Positions 49,393 to 57,176 of a DNA stretch of 64,000 nucleotides are shown here, piece by piece. Location: assembly GCA_963702925.1 (NCBI GenBank), contig OY969771.1, positions 1,302,001 through 1,366,000 on the forward strand. Direction: 5' to 3'. The stretch comes from CAIKMD01 sp963702925. GTDB lineage: Bacteria > Pseudomonadota > Alphaproteobacteria > ATCC43930 > CGMCC-115725. The notes beneath the pieces were generated by a model. The model made no database searches. It had not been told where the DNA came from and worked only from the letters and a program-made list of their open reading frames with translations. The number at the start of each line of letters is the position of its first letter. Position 1 is the stretch's first letter. The position numbers were made by a program, and so were the translations under genes.

Positions 49393-51435
49393 TCAAGCCG
49401 CCTCGCCGCCATGGCTGTGATTGCCGTGGTTTTGCAGGACTTTCTCAGCGAGCTTGCCGGTGAGCTCCTGGAGATGGTCGAAGCGCGTCGTATAGGTTCC
49501 GACGCCGAGGGTCACGGAGCGCAGCTCGACGATGAGATCGTGCAGCTCGGATGCCGGCATATTGGCCGCCACCGAATCCCAGCCCGGCCAGTCGGGCTTG
49601 GCGTCGAAACCCAAGATCTGCCCGCGCCGCGCCGAGACGATGCGTTGCACCCGCGAGGTGAAGGCGTTGGGGATCGCGATATCGACATGGTTGATCGGCT
49701 CCAAAAGCACCGGATCGCATTTCGGCATCGCTTCGGTCATCGCTTGGCGCGCGACGGTCTTGAATGCCTGGTCCGAGCTGTCGACGGCGTGGAACTGGCC
49801 GGTGGTCAAGGTCACCGCGACATCGACCACGGGAAAGCCGAGCGGCCCGCGCTTCAAATATTCGGCGACGCCTTCCTCAATCGCGGGAATGTAGTTGCGC
49901 GGAATGGCGCCGCCCACCACCGCATCCTTGAAGGCATGGCCCGTGCCGCGCGGCAAAGGCTTCACCTCGATCTGGATGTCGGCGAATTGCCCATGCCCGC
50001 CCGATTGCCGCTTGAAGCGCGAATGCAAGCTGGTGCCGGACTTGATGCTTTCCTTATAGGGCACTTGCGGCCGCCGCGCGGTCACGGCCAGCCCATAGCG
50101 ATTCTTCAAGCGCTCGAGCGCGATCTGCAGGTGGATGTCGCCTTGGCCCCACAGCACCATCTCTTGCAGCTCGGCATTGTGCTCGAGGATCAAGGTCGGG
50201 TCTTCTTCGATCAGGCGCGCGATCGCGCCCGCAAGCTTGACGTCGTCGGCGCGCTTTTCCGCGGCGATGGCGAGGCCGTAAACCGGCGCGGGCAAAGACG
50301 GATGCAGAATCGCCGGCGGCGTGCCCGAGGACAGCACGGTGCCGGTGGGGATGCCTTCGAGCCGCGCCAGTGCCACGACCTCGCCAGCCGCGGCGCTCGG
50401 AATCTTGGTCGCCTGCGCGCCGACGAGACGTAGCACGCCGGCCACGCGCACGCCGTTGAGCGTCATGCCTTCGCTGATCTCTCCGCTCCACACGCGCACC
50501 AGCGACAATTTCCCGGCATTGGGCGGGTGATAGGTCTTGATCACTTGCGCGACCGTGTCGGTGCGTTTGGGATCGAGCTTCAAACGCGCGGCCGTGGCCG
50601 CAACCTCCGGCGTCTCGTGGCGCAACGCCTTCCACAGCCGTCTGACGCCGTGATCGAGCTGCGCCGCGCCCAGGAACACCGGCACGATCAGATCGCGGCG
50701 CAAATTCTGCGTCAGATGGCGATAGATATCTTCCTTCGAGGGCTCGACATCCTCGAGCAGCTGCTCCAGCAGCTTGTCGTCGAAATCGGCGAGCCGTTCG
50801 ACCAGGCCGGCGCGGCTGTGCTTTTCCTCGTCGAGCAGAGCTTCGGGCAGCTTGACGAGATCCGACGCCTGGCCGGGCTTGTATTGATAGGCGCGCTCGC
50901 TGACGAGATCGACATAGCCTTGCGGCGCGTTTTCCGGGCCCGGCACCGGCACCTGACGCAGCACCAAAGGCCGCTGCGACACGCCTTGCAGCGCGGCGAG
51001 CACTTCGGAGACGCGCGCAGAGGCCGTGTCCATCTTGTTGATGAACACCATGTGCGGAATTTCGTGATCGTCGAGAAATTTGAAGAGCGGCGACAGGGTC
51101 AGCACGCGGTCGATAATCGGCTCGCACACCACCACCGCGACATCCGCGGCGAGCAGCGCATTTTGCGCTTCCCAGGCGAGCTCGACCGAGCCGGGGCAGT
51201 CGAGAAAGCTCCAAGGATCGTCAAGATAGACTGCGCGAGCGACGTTGATCTCGGTCGACATTTGCCGCGCGCGCGCCTCGGCGCTGTGATCGCCGACGGT
51301 GTTGCCTTCCTTTTGCGAGCCGCGCCGATGGATCGTGTCCGAGGCGAAGAGCAGCGCCTCGAGCAAGGTGGTTTTGCCGGAAAGATAGGGCCCGACCAAA
51401 GCCGCACAGCGCGGCCCGGAATGTCTGTCGTTCAT
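49393..51435 (-). CDS. Elongation factor G-like GTPase (EF-G paralogue)
   Basis: A 680-residue translational GTPase resembling EF-G2-like paralogues. The G1 motif is GPYLSGKTT, G3 is DCPGSVEL (a variant of DTPGH, with Ser-Val in place of Gly-His) and G4 is NKMD. Domains II to V follow in order, with the conserved LILEHNAELQEMVLWGQGDIHLQIALERLK and VAVTLTTGQFHAVDSSDQAFKTVARQAM. The replaced His of G3, which normally positions the water for GTP hydrolysis, suggests altered or low GTPase activity. No EF-G1, Tu or S12 gene is near, so this is not the housekeeping fusA. The ATG at 51435 has GGAGGAGG 5 bp ahead and is chosen. The stop is 10 bp from that of the convergent Cox11 fusion. Confidence 0.87.
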   Translation of the reverse strand: MNDRHSGPRCAALVGPYLSGKTTLLEALLFASDTIHRRGSQKEGNTVGDHSAEARARQMSTEINVARAVYLDDPWSFLDCPGSVELAWEAQNALLAADVAVVVCEPIIDRVLTLSPLFKFLDDHEIPHMVFINKMDTASARVSEVLAALQGVSQRPLVLRQVPVPGPENAPQGYVDLVSERAYQYKPGQASDLVKLPEALLDEEKHSRAGLVERLADFDDKLLEQLLEDVEPSKEDIYRHLTQNLRRDLIVPVFLGAAQLDHGVRRLWKALRHETPEVAATAARLKLDPKRTDTVAQVIKTYHPPNAGKLSLVRVWSGEISEGMTLNGVRVAGVLRLVGAQATKIPSAAAGEVVALARLEGIPTGTVLSSGTPPAILHPSLPAPVYGLAIAAEKRADDVKLAGAIARLIEEDPTLILEHNAELQEMVLWGQGDIHLQIALERLKNRYGLAVTARRPQVPYKESIKSGTSLHSRFKRQSGGHGQFADIQIEVKPLPRGTGHAFKDAVVGGAIPRNYIPAIEEGVAEYLKRGPLGFPVVDVAVTLTTGQFHAVDSSDQAFKTVARQAMTEAMPKCDPVLLEPINHVDIAIPNAFTSRVQRIVSARRGQILGFDAKPDWPGWDSVAANMPASELHDLIVELRSVTLGVGTYTTRFDHLQELTGKLAEKVLQNHGNHSHGGEAA

Positions 51436-51640
51436 GCACGCCTCCTCCGCGTCGCTTGGGCGCGGGACGGGAAGCCTGCCGGACACGAGGCGGGCACCAA
51501 CCACGCCTATCGTTCGGCAATGGTCGCGCGCTCTAGCCGAATTTGCAAGCGGCTTTCATGTGTTCGCGGGTGGCGTTCTCGTGGTTCGCGCGAGATGTTG
51601 TGATTCCGCCTCCGAGCGCCCGCAACGCTTATGGGACCGA

Positions 51641-51654
51641 TTGACTTAAATCAA
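51641..51654. promoter_or_regulatory. FNR/FixK-type binding site (one mismatch)
   Basis: TTGACTTAAATCAA matches TTGAT-N4-ATCAA with one mismatch (C for T). Its centre is about 81 bp upstream of the CBS pseudogene start and may drive that gene and uspA together. The other side of the gap is the EF-G-like gene. Confidence 0.6.
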
Positions 51655-51728
51655 CGTTCGCCCCTTGAAAAATGTTTAATTTAACGAGTTTCGCAGTTGG
51701 TCCGCGCGCATGAAGAGGGACCAGTTCG

Positions 51729-52147
51729 ATGCGACGAATCTCTGATTTTATACGGGATCGAAATCCCCTGATACTGTCGCCGAACACGACCGTTCAACGC
51801 GCGTGTCAACGCATGCGCGAGTTTGGCGTTGGCGCGGCGCTCGTCGCTTCAGAAAACGGTGAACTCAAAGGAATCTTCACGAGGGGTGACGCGATAAATC
51901 GGGTATTGGCGGAAGGAAAGAGCGCCCTAAAGACAACCTTGGATCAAGTCATGAGGTTAACCTCCGCACGGTCTCGCCCGCCACGACGGCGATTGAAGCG
52001 CTTCGCATCATGGAAGATCGTGCCTTTCGGCATTTGCCCGTGATCAGCGAGGGGAAGATCTTGGGCGTGGTGTTCCGCGGCGATTTCAGGGGGATAGAGT
52101 TGGATCGCATCGAAGTAGAGGTGGAAGTCTGGGAACAAATACGATGA
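51729..52147 (+). pseudogene. CBS-pair protein interrupted by a single-base frameshift
   Basis: The first half encodes MRRISDFIRDRNPLILSPNT and a normal CBS motif (ACQRMREFGVGAALVASENGELKGIFTRGDAIN) up to DQVM. After 51948-51960 the frame moves to the next one. The second CBS motif continues there with NLRTVSPATTAIEALRIMED, then FRHLPVISEGKILGVVFRGDFRG, ending at TGA 52145-52147. One base missing in that short stretch restores the full protein of about 139 residues. The first frame alone ends at 52043. The region looks otherwise intact, so it is a recent loss or a sequencing error. It is the same two-CBS type as 20923 but lacks the membrane anchor. Confidence 0.75.
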
Positions 52148-52230
52148 AGCGCGGCTTTCGTAGCGTGCGGCGTCGCCGCTCGACAAACGCCGCGGCCGTT
52201 TGCTGAACCGGTTCGCGCGAGGGTACCAAA

Positions 52231-52674
52231 ATGAAATGCATCATCGTTGCTTTAGACGGGTCGGAAACGTCGCGGCGTGCCGCCGAGTTTGCGGCCGACC
52301 TCGCGGCCAAGTTCGACATCGAGCTTATACTCACAAGCGTCGTCGAGCCTAACTGGCCCCCAGAAGAAGATTTGGCCGAATATGTGCGGCCAGCGCAAAG
52401 CTTCGAAGCCATGTCACAATTTGCGGAAAACATCGCGCGCGACAACGTGAAACAAGCCCATGGGCAGGCGCTCGAGCGGGGCGCGAAAAAAGCGCGAACC
52501 GATGTCCGTTTCGGTGACCCAGCCGACGAAATCCTGAAATGCCGCGCGGAAGTGGGCGCGGATGTCATCGTCGTCGGGAGCCGCGGACACGGAAGACTGG
52601 CTGGGCTCTTGCTGGGTAGCGTGTCGCAGAAGCTGGTTAGTCTCGCGCCCTGTTCGGTCATCATCGTGCGATAA
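52231..52674 (+). CDS. Universal stress protein UspA family
   Basis: A 147-residue Usp with the classical fold. The N-terminal strand is MKCIIVALDGSETSRRAAEFAADLAAKF. The ATP-binding signature is VVGSRGHGRLAGLLLGSVSQKLVSLAPCSVIIV, with the G-x2-G-x9-G-S spacing of ATP-binding Usps. A GCGAGGG ribosome site lies 7 bp ahead of the ATG at 52231. It follows the CBS pseudogene by 83 bp on the same strand. The FNR-type box at 51641 probably serves both, as usp and CBS genes are commonly members of low-oxygen regulons. Confidence 0.93.
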   Translation: MKCIIVALDGSETSRRAAEFAADLAAKFDIELILTSVVEPNWPPEEDLAEYVRPAQSFEAMSQFAENIARDNVKQAHGQALERGAKKARTDVRFGDPADEILKCRAEVGADVIVVGSRGHGRLAGLLLGSVSQKLVSLAPCSVIIVR

Positions 52675-53056
52675 GCGATCATCCGCCGGCGCGCTTCTGA
52701 CACTGCGACGGGATCCGAATCTGGCTTTAGACCGCCCGGCGTCGGTTGCTGTCGTGGGCGTGTCGAAGAATTCCCGCTTTATGCCAGCATCCTCACGGAG
52801 GTTCGGAAAACCGGGACTGACACCGACCGATGGGTTGCGCGCCGCAGCGCCCCTGGCAATGGGAATTTCGTGAAATCGCGCGCGTTAACGGTTGGGATGA
52901 ATCAACGCATGGCAGCACATTCTCCGGGTACTGCGGTAGCGCATAGACCCGCGCTGAAACACGGAATTGACACGGGATGCGGTTCGCTGTTGGCTGCACG
53001 CTTTCTCGCCAAGCCGCGTGGCCAAGCGCGGTGCAAACAAGCATGGGAGCCGTTTT
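52675..53056. other. Gap without recognised features
   Basis: A 382-bp stretch between uspA and the molybdenum hydroxylase gene. No convincing ORF, hairpin or box was seen in it, apart from GGGAG ahead of the next start. Open frames entering it from both sides do not look coding. Confidence 0.5.
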
Positions 53057-55414
53057 ATGACCGTCGCGCGCGCCACCGGCCAGGGCATCGGGCAAGCTCT
53101 GCCGCGCAAGGAGGATTTGCGCCTCCTCACCGGCAAGGGCCATTACGCCGCCGACCACAACCCGCCGAACCTTGCTTATGCCGCCATGCTGCGCACGCCG
53201 CATGCGCATGCGCGCATCCGCAAGATCGACACGGGCGCGGCCAAGCGCGCGCCCGGCGTGATCGCGGTCTTCACCGGCGCCGATTTCCTGGCCGATGGCA
53301 GAAAGCCCATTCCGCACAACCCGTCCTGGGAAGGCCCGCCCGACGTCACGATGAAGCTGCCGCCGGATTTCAAAGTCTATGTCGCGCGCCATTTGCCGCT
53401 GCCCGACGAGGAGGTGCGCTTCGTCGGCGAGCCGGTGGCGATGGTGGTGGCCGAAACCCATGACGCCGCCAAGGACGCCGCCGAGCTGATCGAGGTCGAG
53501 TACGAGGTCTTGGCCGCCGTGACGCGCGCCCATGACGCGGTGAAGACCGGCGCGCCTCAGGTCTGGGGCGACCGCAGCGGCAATATCAGCATCGAAGGCG
53601 AGGTCGGCGACAAGGCAGCGACCGATGCGGCCTTCGCCAAGGCGGCTTACGTCGTCAAGCTCGACACGTGGATTCAACGGGTGACCGGCACGCCGATGGA
53701 GCCGCGCGCCGCGATCGGCTCGATCGACGAGCAAGGCCGTTACACGATCTGGGCCGGAACCGGCGGCGGCATGGTGCGCGAGCGCCAGACTCTGGCCGGC
53801 TCGATGGGCGTGCCGGTCGAGCAATGCCGCGCCATGTGCGGCGACATGGGCGGCAATTTCGGCACGCGCAACACCTTCTTTCCGGAATATGCGCTGCTGC
53901 CTTGGGCGGCGAAGAAGCTCGGCCGGCCGGTGAAGTTCCAAGGCGACCGCAGCGAATGTTTCCTCAGCGACTATCAAGGTCGCGATCTCACCGTCACCGC
54001 CGAGCTGGCGCTCGACAAGAACGGAAGCTTCCTCGCGGTGCGCGGCACCAATCTCAGCAATATCGGCGCCTATACCGCGCATTTCACGCCGCTGCGCAAA
54101 GGCCTTGGCATCATGTCGGGCGTCTATCGCATTCCGGCGGTGCATTTCCGCGGCGCCGCGGTGATGACCCACACCGTGCCGACCACGCCTTATCGCAGCG
54201 CCGGACGGCCCGAGGCGATCTATGTCATCGAGCGCCTGGTCGATCTCGCCGCCGATCTCCACGGCTTCGATCCGGTCGAGCTGCGGCGGCGCAATCTCGT
54301 CCCGCCCGAGGCCTTTCCCTACACCAACGGGGTCGGCATCACTTACGACAATGGCGAATACGAAAAAGGCATGGACGCGGCACTGCGCCTCGCGGATTAC
54401 GCCGGCTTCGCGGGCCGCCGCGCGGAATCGAAAAAGCGCGGCAAGCTGCGCGGCATCGGCGTCGCCAATTACATCGAAGGCGCCGGCGGCGCGCCGCGCG
54501 AGCGCGCCGAGGTGACGGTGGGCGCGAATGGAAGGGTCGAGCTGGTGCTCGGCACGATGAATAGCGGCCAAGGCCACGAAACCAGCTTCGCGCAGCTTCT
54601 GGTCGAATGGCTCGGCGTGCCGTGGGAAAGCGTCGATTTCGTCGCGCATGACACCGACCGGGTGAAGGCCGGCGGCGGCTCGCATTCCGGCCGCTCGATG
54701 CGCATCGCGAGCCTCGCCATCGGCGAAGCCACCGACGTGATCATCGAGAAAGGCCGCAAGCTCGCGGCGCATCTCTTGGAAGTCAGCTCGCTCGACATCG
54801 ACTTCGCGCAAGGCCGCTTCACGGTCAAAGGCACCGACCGGTACATGGGCATTTTCGACGTCGCGAAAGCCGCCGCCACGCGCAACGATCTGCCCGACGA
54901 GCTGCGCGGCAAGCTCGACGGCATCGGCGATCACACGGTGTCGGTGGGCGCCTTCCCCTCGGGCACGCATATTTGCGAGGTCGAGGTCGATCCCGATACC
55001 GGCCTCGTACAAATTCTGCGTTGGTCGGGGGTCGACGATGTCGGCCGCGCGGTCAATCCGCTGATCCTCCACGGCCAAACTCACGGCGCGGCGGCGCAAG
55101 GCATCGGCCAAGCGCTACTCGAAGATTGTCATTACGACCGCAAGAGCGGGCAGATGCTGGCCGGCTCCTTCATGGATTACGCGATCCCGCGCGCCGATTT
55201 CCTGCCTTCGTTCAATTGCGAGCTGGTCGAGCTTGCCGCGACCAGTCATCGCTATGGCATCCGCCCCGGCGGCGAAGGCGGCACCACGCCGGCCTTGGGC
55301 GCGGCAATCAACGCGGTGGTGGATGCGTTGTCGGAGCTCGGCGTGCGCCATGTCGAGATGCCCGCCACGCCGGAGCGCGTCTGGCGCGCGATTCAAGAGG
55401 CGCGCGCTGGCTGA
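53057..55414 (+). CDS. Molybdenum hydroxylase large subunit (CoxL/xanthine dehydrogenase family)
   Basis: A 785-residue catalytic subunit of the xanthine oxidase / CO dehydrogenase family, which binds molybdopterin-cytosine dinucleotide and hydroxylates substrates. The N-terminal domain has LPRKEDLRLLTGKGHYAAD and VRFVGEPVAMVVAET. The active-site loop is TTPYRSAGRPEA (about residues 375-386), the form II/BMS type rather than the AYxCSFR of true CO dehydrogenase, so CO is not its substrate. The catalytic glutamate is at about residue 740 in GGEGGTTPALGAA. The FAD and 2Fe-2S subunits are not adjacent, so this large subunit is alone. The ATG at 53057 with GGGAG ahead is chosen. Confidence 0.92.
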   Translation: MTVARATGQGIGQALPRKEDLRLLTGKGHYAADHNPPNLAYAAMLRTPHAHARIRKIDTGAAKRAPGVIAVFTGADFLADGRKPIPHNPSWEGPPDVTMKLPPDFKVYVARHLPLPDEEVRFVGEPVAMVVAETHDAAKDAAELIEVEYEVLAAVTRAHDAVKTGAPQVWGDRSGNISIEGEVGDKAATDAAFAKAAYVVKLDTWIQRVTGTPMEPRAAIGSIDEQGRYTIWAGTGGGMVRERQTLAGSMGVPVEQCRAMCGDMGGNFGTRNTFFPEYALLPWAAKKLGRPVKFQGDRSECFLSDYQGRDLTVTAELALDKNGSFLAVRGTNLSNIGAYTAHFTPLRKGLGIMSGVYRIPAVHFRGAAVMTHTVPTTPYRSAGRPEAIYVIERLVDLAADLHGFDPVELRRRNLVPPEAFPYTNGVGITYDNGEYEKGMDAALRLADYAGFAGRRAESKKRGKLRGIGVANYIEGAGGAPRERAEVTVGANGRVELVLGTMNSGQGHETSFAQLLVEWLGVPWESVDFVAHDTDRVKAGGGSHSGRSMRIASLAIGEATDVIIEKGRKLAAHLLEVSSLDIDFAQGRFTVKGTDRYMGIFDVAKAAATRNDLPDELRGKLDGIGDHTVSVGAFPSGTHICEVEVDPDTGLVQILRWSGVDDVGRAVNPLILHGQTHGAAAQGIGQALLEDCHYDRKSGQMLAGSFMDYAIPRADFLPSFNCELVELAATSHRYGIRPGGEGGTTPALGAAINAVVDALSELGVRHVEMPATPERVWRAIQEARAG

Positions 55415-55460
55415 GGGCGCGACGGATACCGCATGCACGGCTTGTCACAAGGCAATCACC

Positions 55461-55537
55461 GTCATGCCCGGACTTGTTCCGGGCATCCATTCGGATAGCG
55501 CCGCAATGTGGAAGGCCGGGTCAAGCCCGGCCATGAC
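55461..55537. repeat. Dispersed palindromic repeat, copy 1
   Basis: Two hairpins in a row: GTCATGCCCGGACTTG...TCCGGGCAT then GGCCGGG...CCCGGCCATGAC. The outer ends GTCATG and CATGAC are themselves complementary. Related copies are at 60931-60997 and 62354-62433. This family is common between genes in alphaproteobacteria. Confidence 0.8.
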
Positions 55538-55577
55538 GCGAGGGGAAGTTTCGGCGTTTCCTTCTCGTCATCGCGCG

Positions 55578-55898
55578 CTAACGCAGCCGGACGATCAAGG
55601 TCAGCTGCTTGTTGAGCGTCGTGATCTCTTTATGGCCGCGCGCTGGCAGCGGGATCTTTCGCTTGTGGCAGAAGAGGATCAAGGCTTCGAGCAGCTGCTT
55701 GCCGGCGAAGTGCACGGGGCGCTCGCGGCTGCGCGGCGCGGACAAAGGCGAGATCCGCACCAGAGGCTTGTCGCTGCCTTCCAAGGTGAATGCGCTTTCG
55801 GCGACGGGAAAAGGCAGGCCCGCGCTGACGCAATAATCGCGCAGCGCGACCTTCGCCTCTTCCTCCGTAAACAGCACGTGTCGGATTTCCGTTGCCAT
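55578..55898 (-). CDS. Conserved-looking small protein of unknown function
   Basis: A 106-residue soluble protein with no signal peptide. I do not recognise the family. It contains ATEIRHVLFTEEEAKVALRDYC, FTLEGSDKPLVRISPLS, and RERPVHFAGKQLLEALILFCHKRKIPLP, then a basic end. The pattern (helix, beta, helix) and even codon use suggest a real protein. The frame is open to 55979 (MLSRRSRLAYRP), but ATG 55898 is preferred for its length and start. It is convergent with the molybdenum hydroxylase, separated from it by a repeat. Confidence 0.7.
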   Translation of the reverse strand: MATEIRHVLFTEEEAKVALRDYCVSAGLPFPVAESAFTLEGSDKPLVRISPLSAPRSRERPVHFAGKQLLEALILFCHKRKIPLPARGHKEITTLNKQLTLIVRLR

Positions 55899-56135
55899 CC
55901 GTGTTAACCAAAACCCTTTGCCGCCGAACCTAAAATCCCTGAAAGGACGGTAGGCTAGCCGTGATCGGCGGCTCAACATGTTAATCTGCGCATTTGCCGA
56001 AAAATGCGGGTAAAAGCCCAGACATTACGCGGCGATAACAATCGGCGCGGCGCGTTAGCGATGAAAACGCGCGCGGCTACACAGAGAGCGCGCTTTCGCT
56101 CTATGATCGGCACAACAAAAGCCAGGGAGGGCAAG

Positions 56136-56861
56136 ATGATCGAGAAGAAGGTTCCCTACGAAGTCGGCGGCAGAAAATTCGAAGGCGCGCTCGTCTATGA
56201 CGAGAGCGTCACGGGCAAACGTCCCGCGCTTTTCATGCAACCCGATTGGAAAGGCGTCGACCCCGACACGCTCGCCCAGGCGCGCGAAGTCGCCGGCAAG
56301 GATTACGTCGTGCTCATGGCCGACATGTTCGGCGCCGGCTATGGCGCCAAGCCCAAGACGCAGGACGATCTGATGAAGGCCTCGCGCGCCGTGCGCGGCG
56401 ACTTTGCCTTCATCAATGCGTGCGGCGGCAAAGCGCTTGAAGCGCTTTCCACCGAGGCACAAAAGCTCGGCCTGATCGATGCGGGCAAGGTTGTCGCGAT
56501 CGGCTATTGCATCGGCGGCGGCTTCGCCTTGGAGCAGGCGCGGGCCGGCGCCGACTTCAAGGGCACGGTCGTGTTCCACGTCACCATGCCGAACCCGGTG
56601 CAGCCCGGCACTAGATGCAACATCAAGGGCCGGGTTCTCGCGATCCACGGCTCGGCCGATCCGGTGACGCCGAAGCCGCAGATGGACGCGCTCGAACAAG
56701 AGCTCACCGACGCCAAGGTCGATTGGCGGGTGATGATGTTCGGTCACGCGGTGCATTCCTTCTGCGACCCGACCGCGAATGCGGGACCGACGCGCTATGA
56801 CGCGAAGCTGTGCCAGAAGTCCTACGCGATGATGCGGGAGTTCTTCGCCGAGATCGTGTAA
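56136..56861 (+). CDS. Dienelactone hydrolase family protein
   Basis: A 241-residue alpha/beta hydrolase of the dienelactone hydrolase family, which opens dienelactone in chlorocatechol and protocatechuate pathways, though many members have other ester substrates. The catalytic triad residues are visible: cysteine in AIGYCIGGGFALEQ, aspartate in AIHGSADPVTP and histidine in GHAVHSFCDPTAN. The start MIEKKVPYEVGGRKFEGALVYDES is the family pattern. The frame is open from 56004; ATG 56136 has GGGAGGG ahead and is chosen. A strong hairpin follows its stop. Confidence 0.91.
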   Translation: MIEKKVPYEVGGRKFEGALVYDESVTGKRPALFMQPDWKGVDPDTLAQAREVAGKDYVVLMADMFGAGYGAKPKTQDDLMKASRAVRGDFAFINACGGKALEALSTEAQKLGLIDAGKVVAIGYCIGGGFALEQARAGADFKGTVVFHVTMPNPVQPGTRCNIKGRVLAIHGSADPVTPKPQMDALEQELTDAKVDWRVMMFGHAVHSFCDPTANAGPTRYDAKLCQKSYAMMREFFAEIV

Positions 56862-56900
56862 GGCCGAGCGGGCGACGCGGCCGCCGGCGAAAATGAAGGT

Positions 56901-56930
56901 TCGGGGGACCCAATCGAATTGGGTCCCCGA
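56901..56930. terminator. Bidirectional hairpin terminator
   Basis: A near-perfect palindrome, GGGGACCCAAT and its complement around TCGA, between convergent genes (dienelactone hydrolase on plus, 41-residue gene on minus). The stem is strong, but T-runs are absent, so termination strength is not certain. Confidence 0.6.
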
Positions 56931-56935
56931 AATTC

Positions 56936-57061
56936 TCAGGGCGACTTCTTGTTGGACTGCTGCGCGAAGACCGACGGCGCTGCCCCTGTCGGCTTCTTCT
57001 TGTTCTTGTCAGCCTTCGGTTTCTTCTTTTCGCGGTTACTTCTCATTTGACCCTTGGCCAT
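56936..57061 (-). CDS. Small lysine-rich protein (41 residues)
   Basis: A 41-codon gene opening with MAKGQMRSNREKKKPKADKN, followed by KKKPTGAAPSVFAQQSNKKSP. It is highly basic and lacks hydrophobic segments, so it is probably nucleic-acid-binding or ribosome-associated. I recall similar small proteins starting MAKGQxRSN in several proteobacteria, but the function is unknown. It ends in TGA at 56936, next to a hairpin terminator. Confidence 0.65.
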   Translation of the reverse strand: MAKGQMRSNREKKKPKADKNKKKPTGAAPSVFAQQSNKKSP

Positions 57062-57176
57062 GGTCGTCCTCCGGGTTGATCGCCGGCGCGGCTTGTCCGG
57101 TACGCCGCCAATCTGCGCTTCGGATCAGCGGCAGGCCAGCACAATCCGGCGCCAAGCCGCGCCGCGCGTTTTTGAC

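Noticed and set aside
52793..55111. Long minus-strand frame opposite the molybdenum hydroxylase
   Set aside because: Antisense shadow of a conserved gene with all catalytic motifs on the plus strand.
53057..55414. Assignment as carbon monoxide dehydrogenase CoxL
   Set aside because: The active-site loop is PYRSAGR, not the AYxCSFR of form I CO dehydrogenase, and coxM/coxS are absent.
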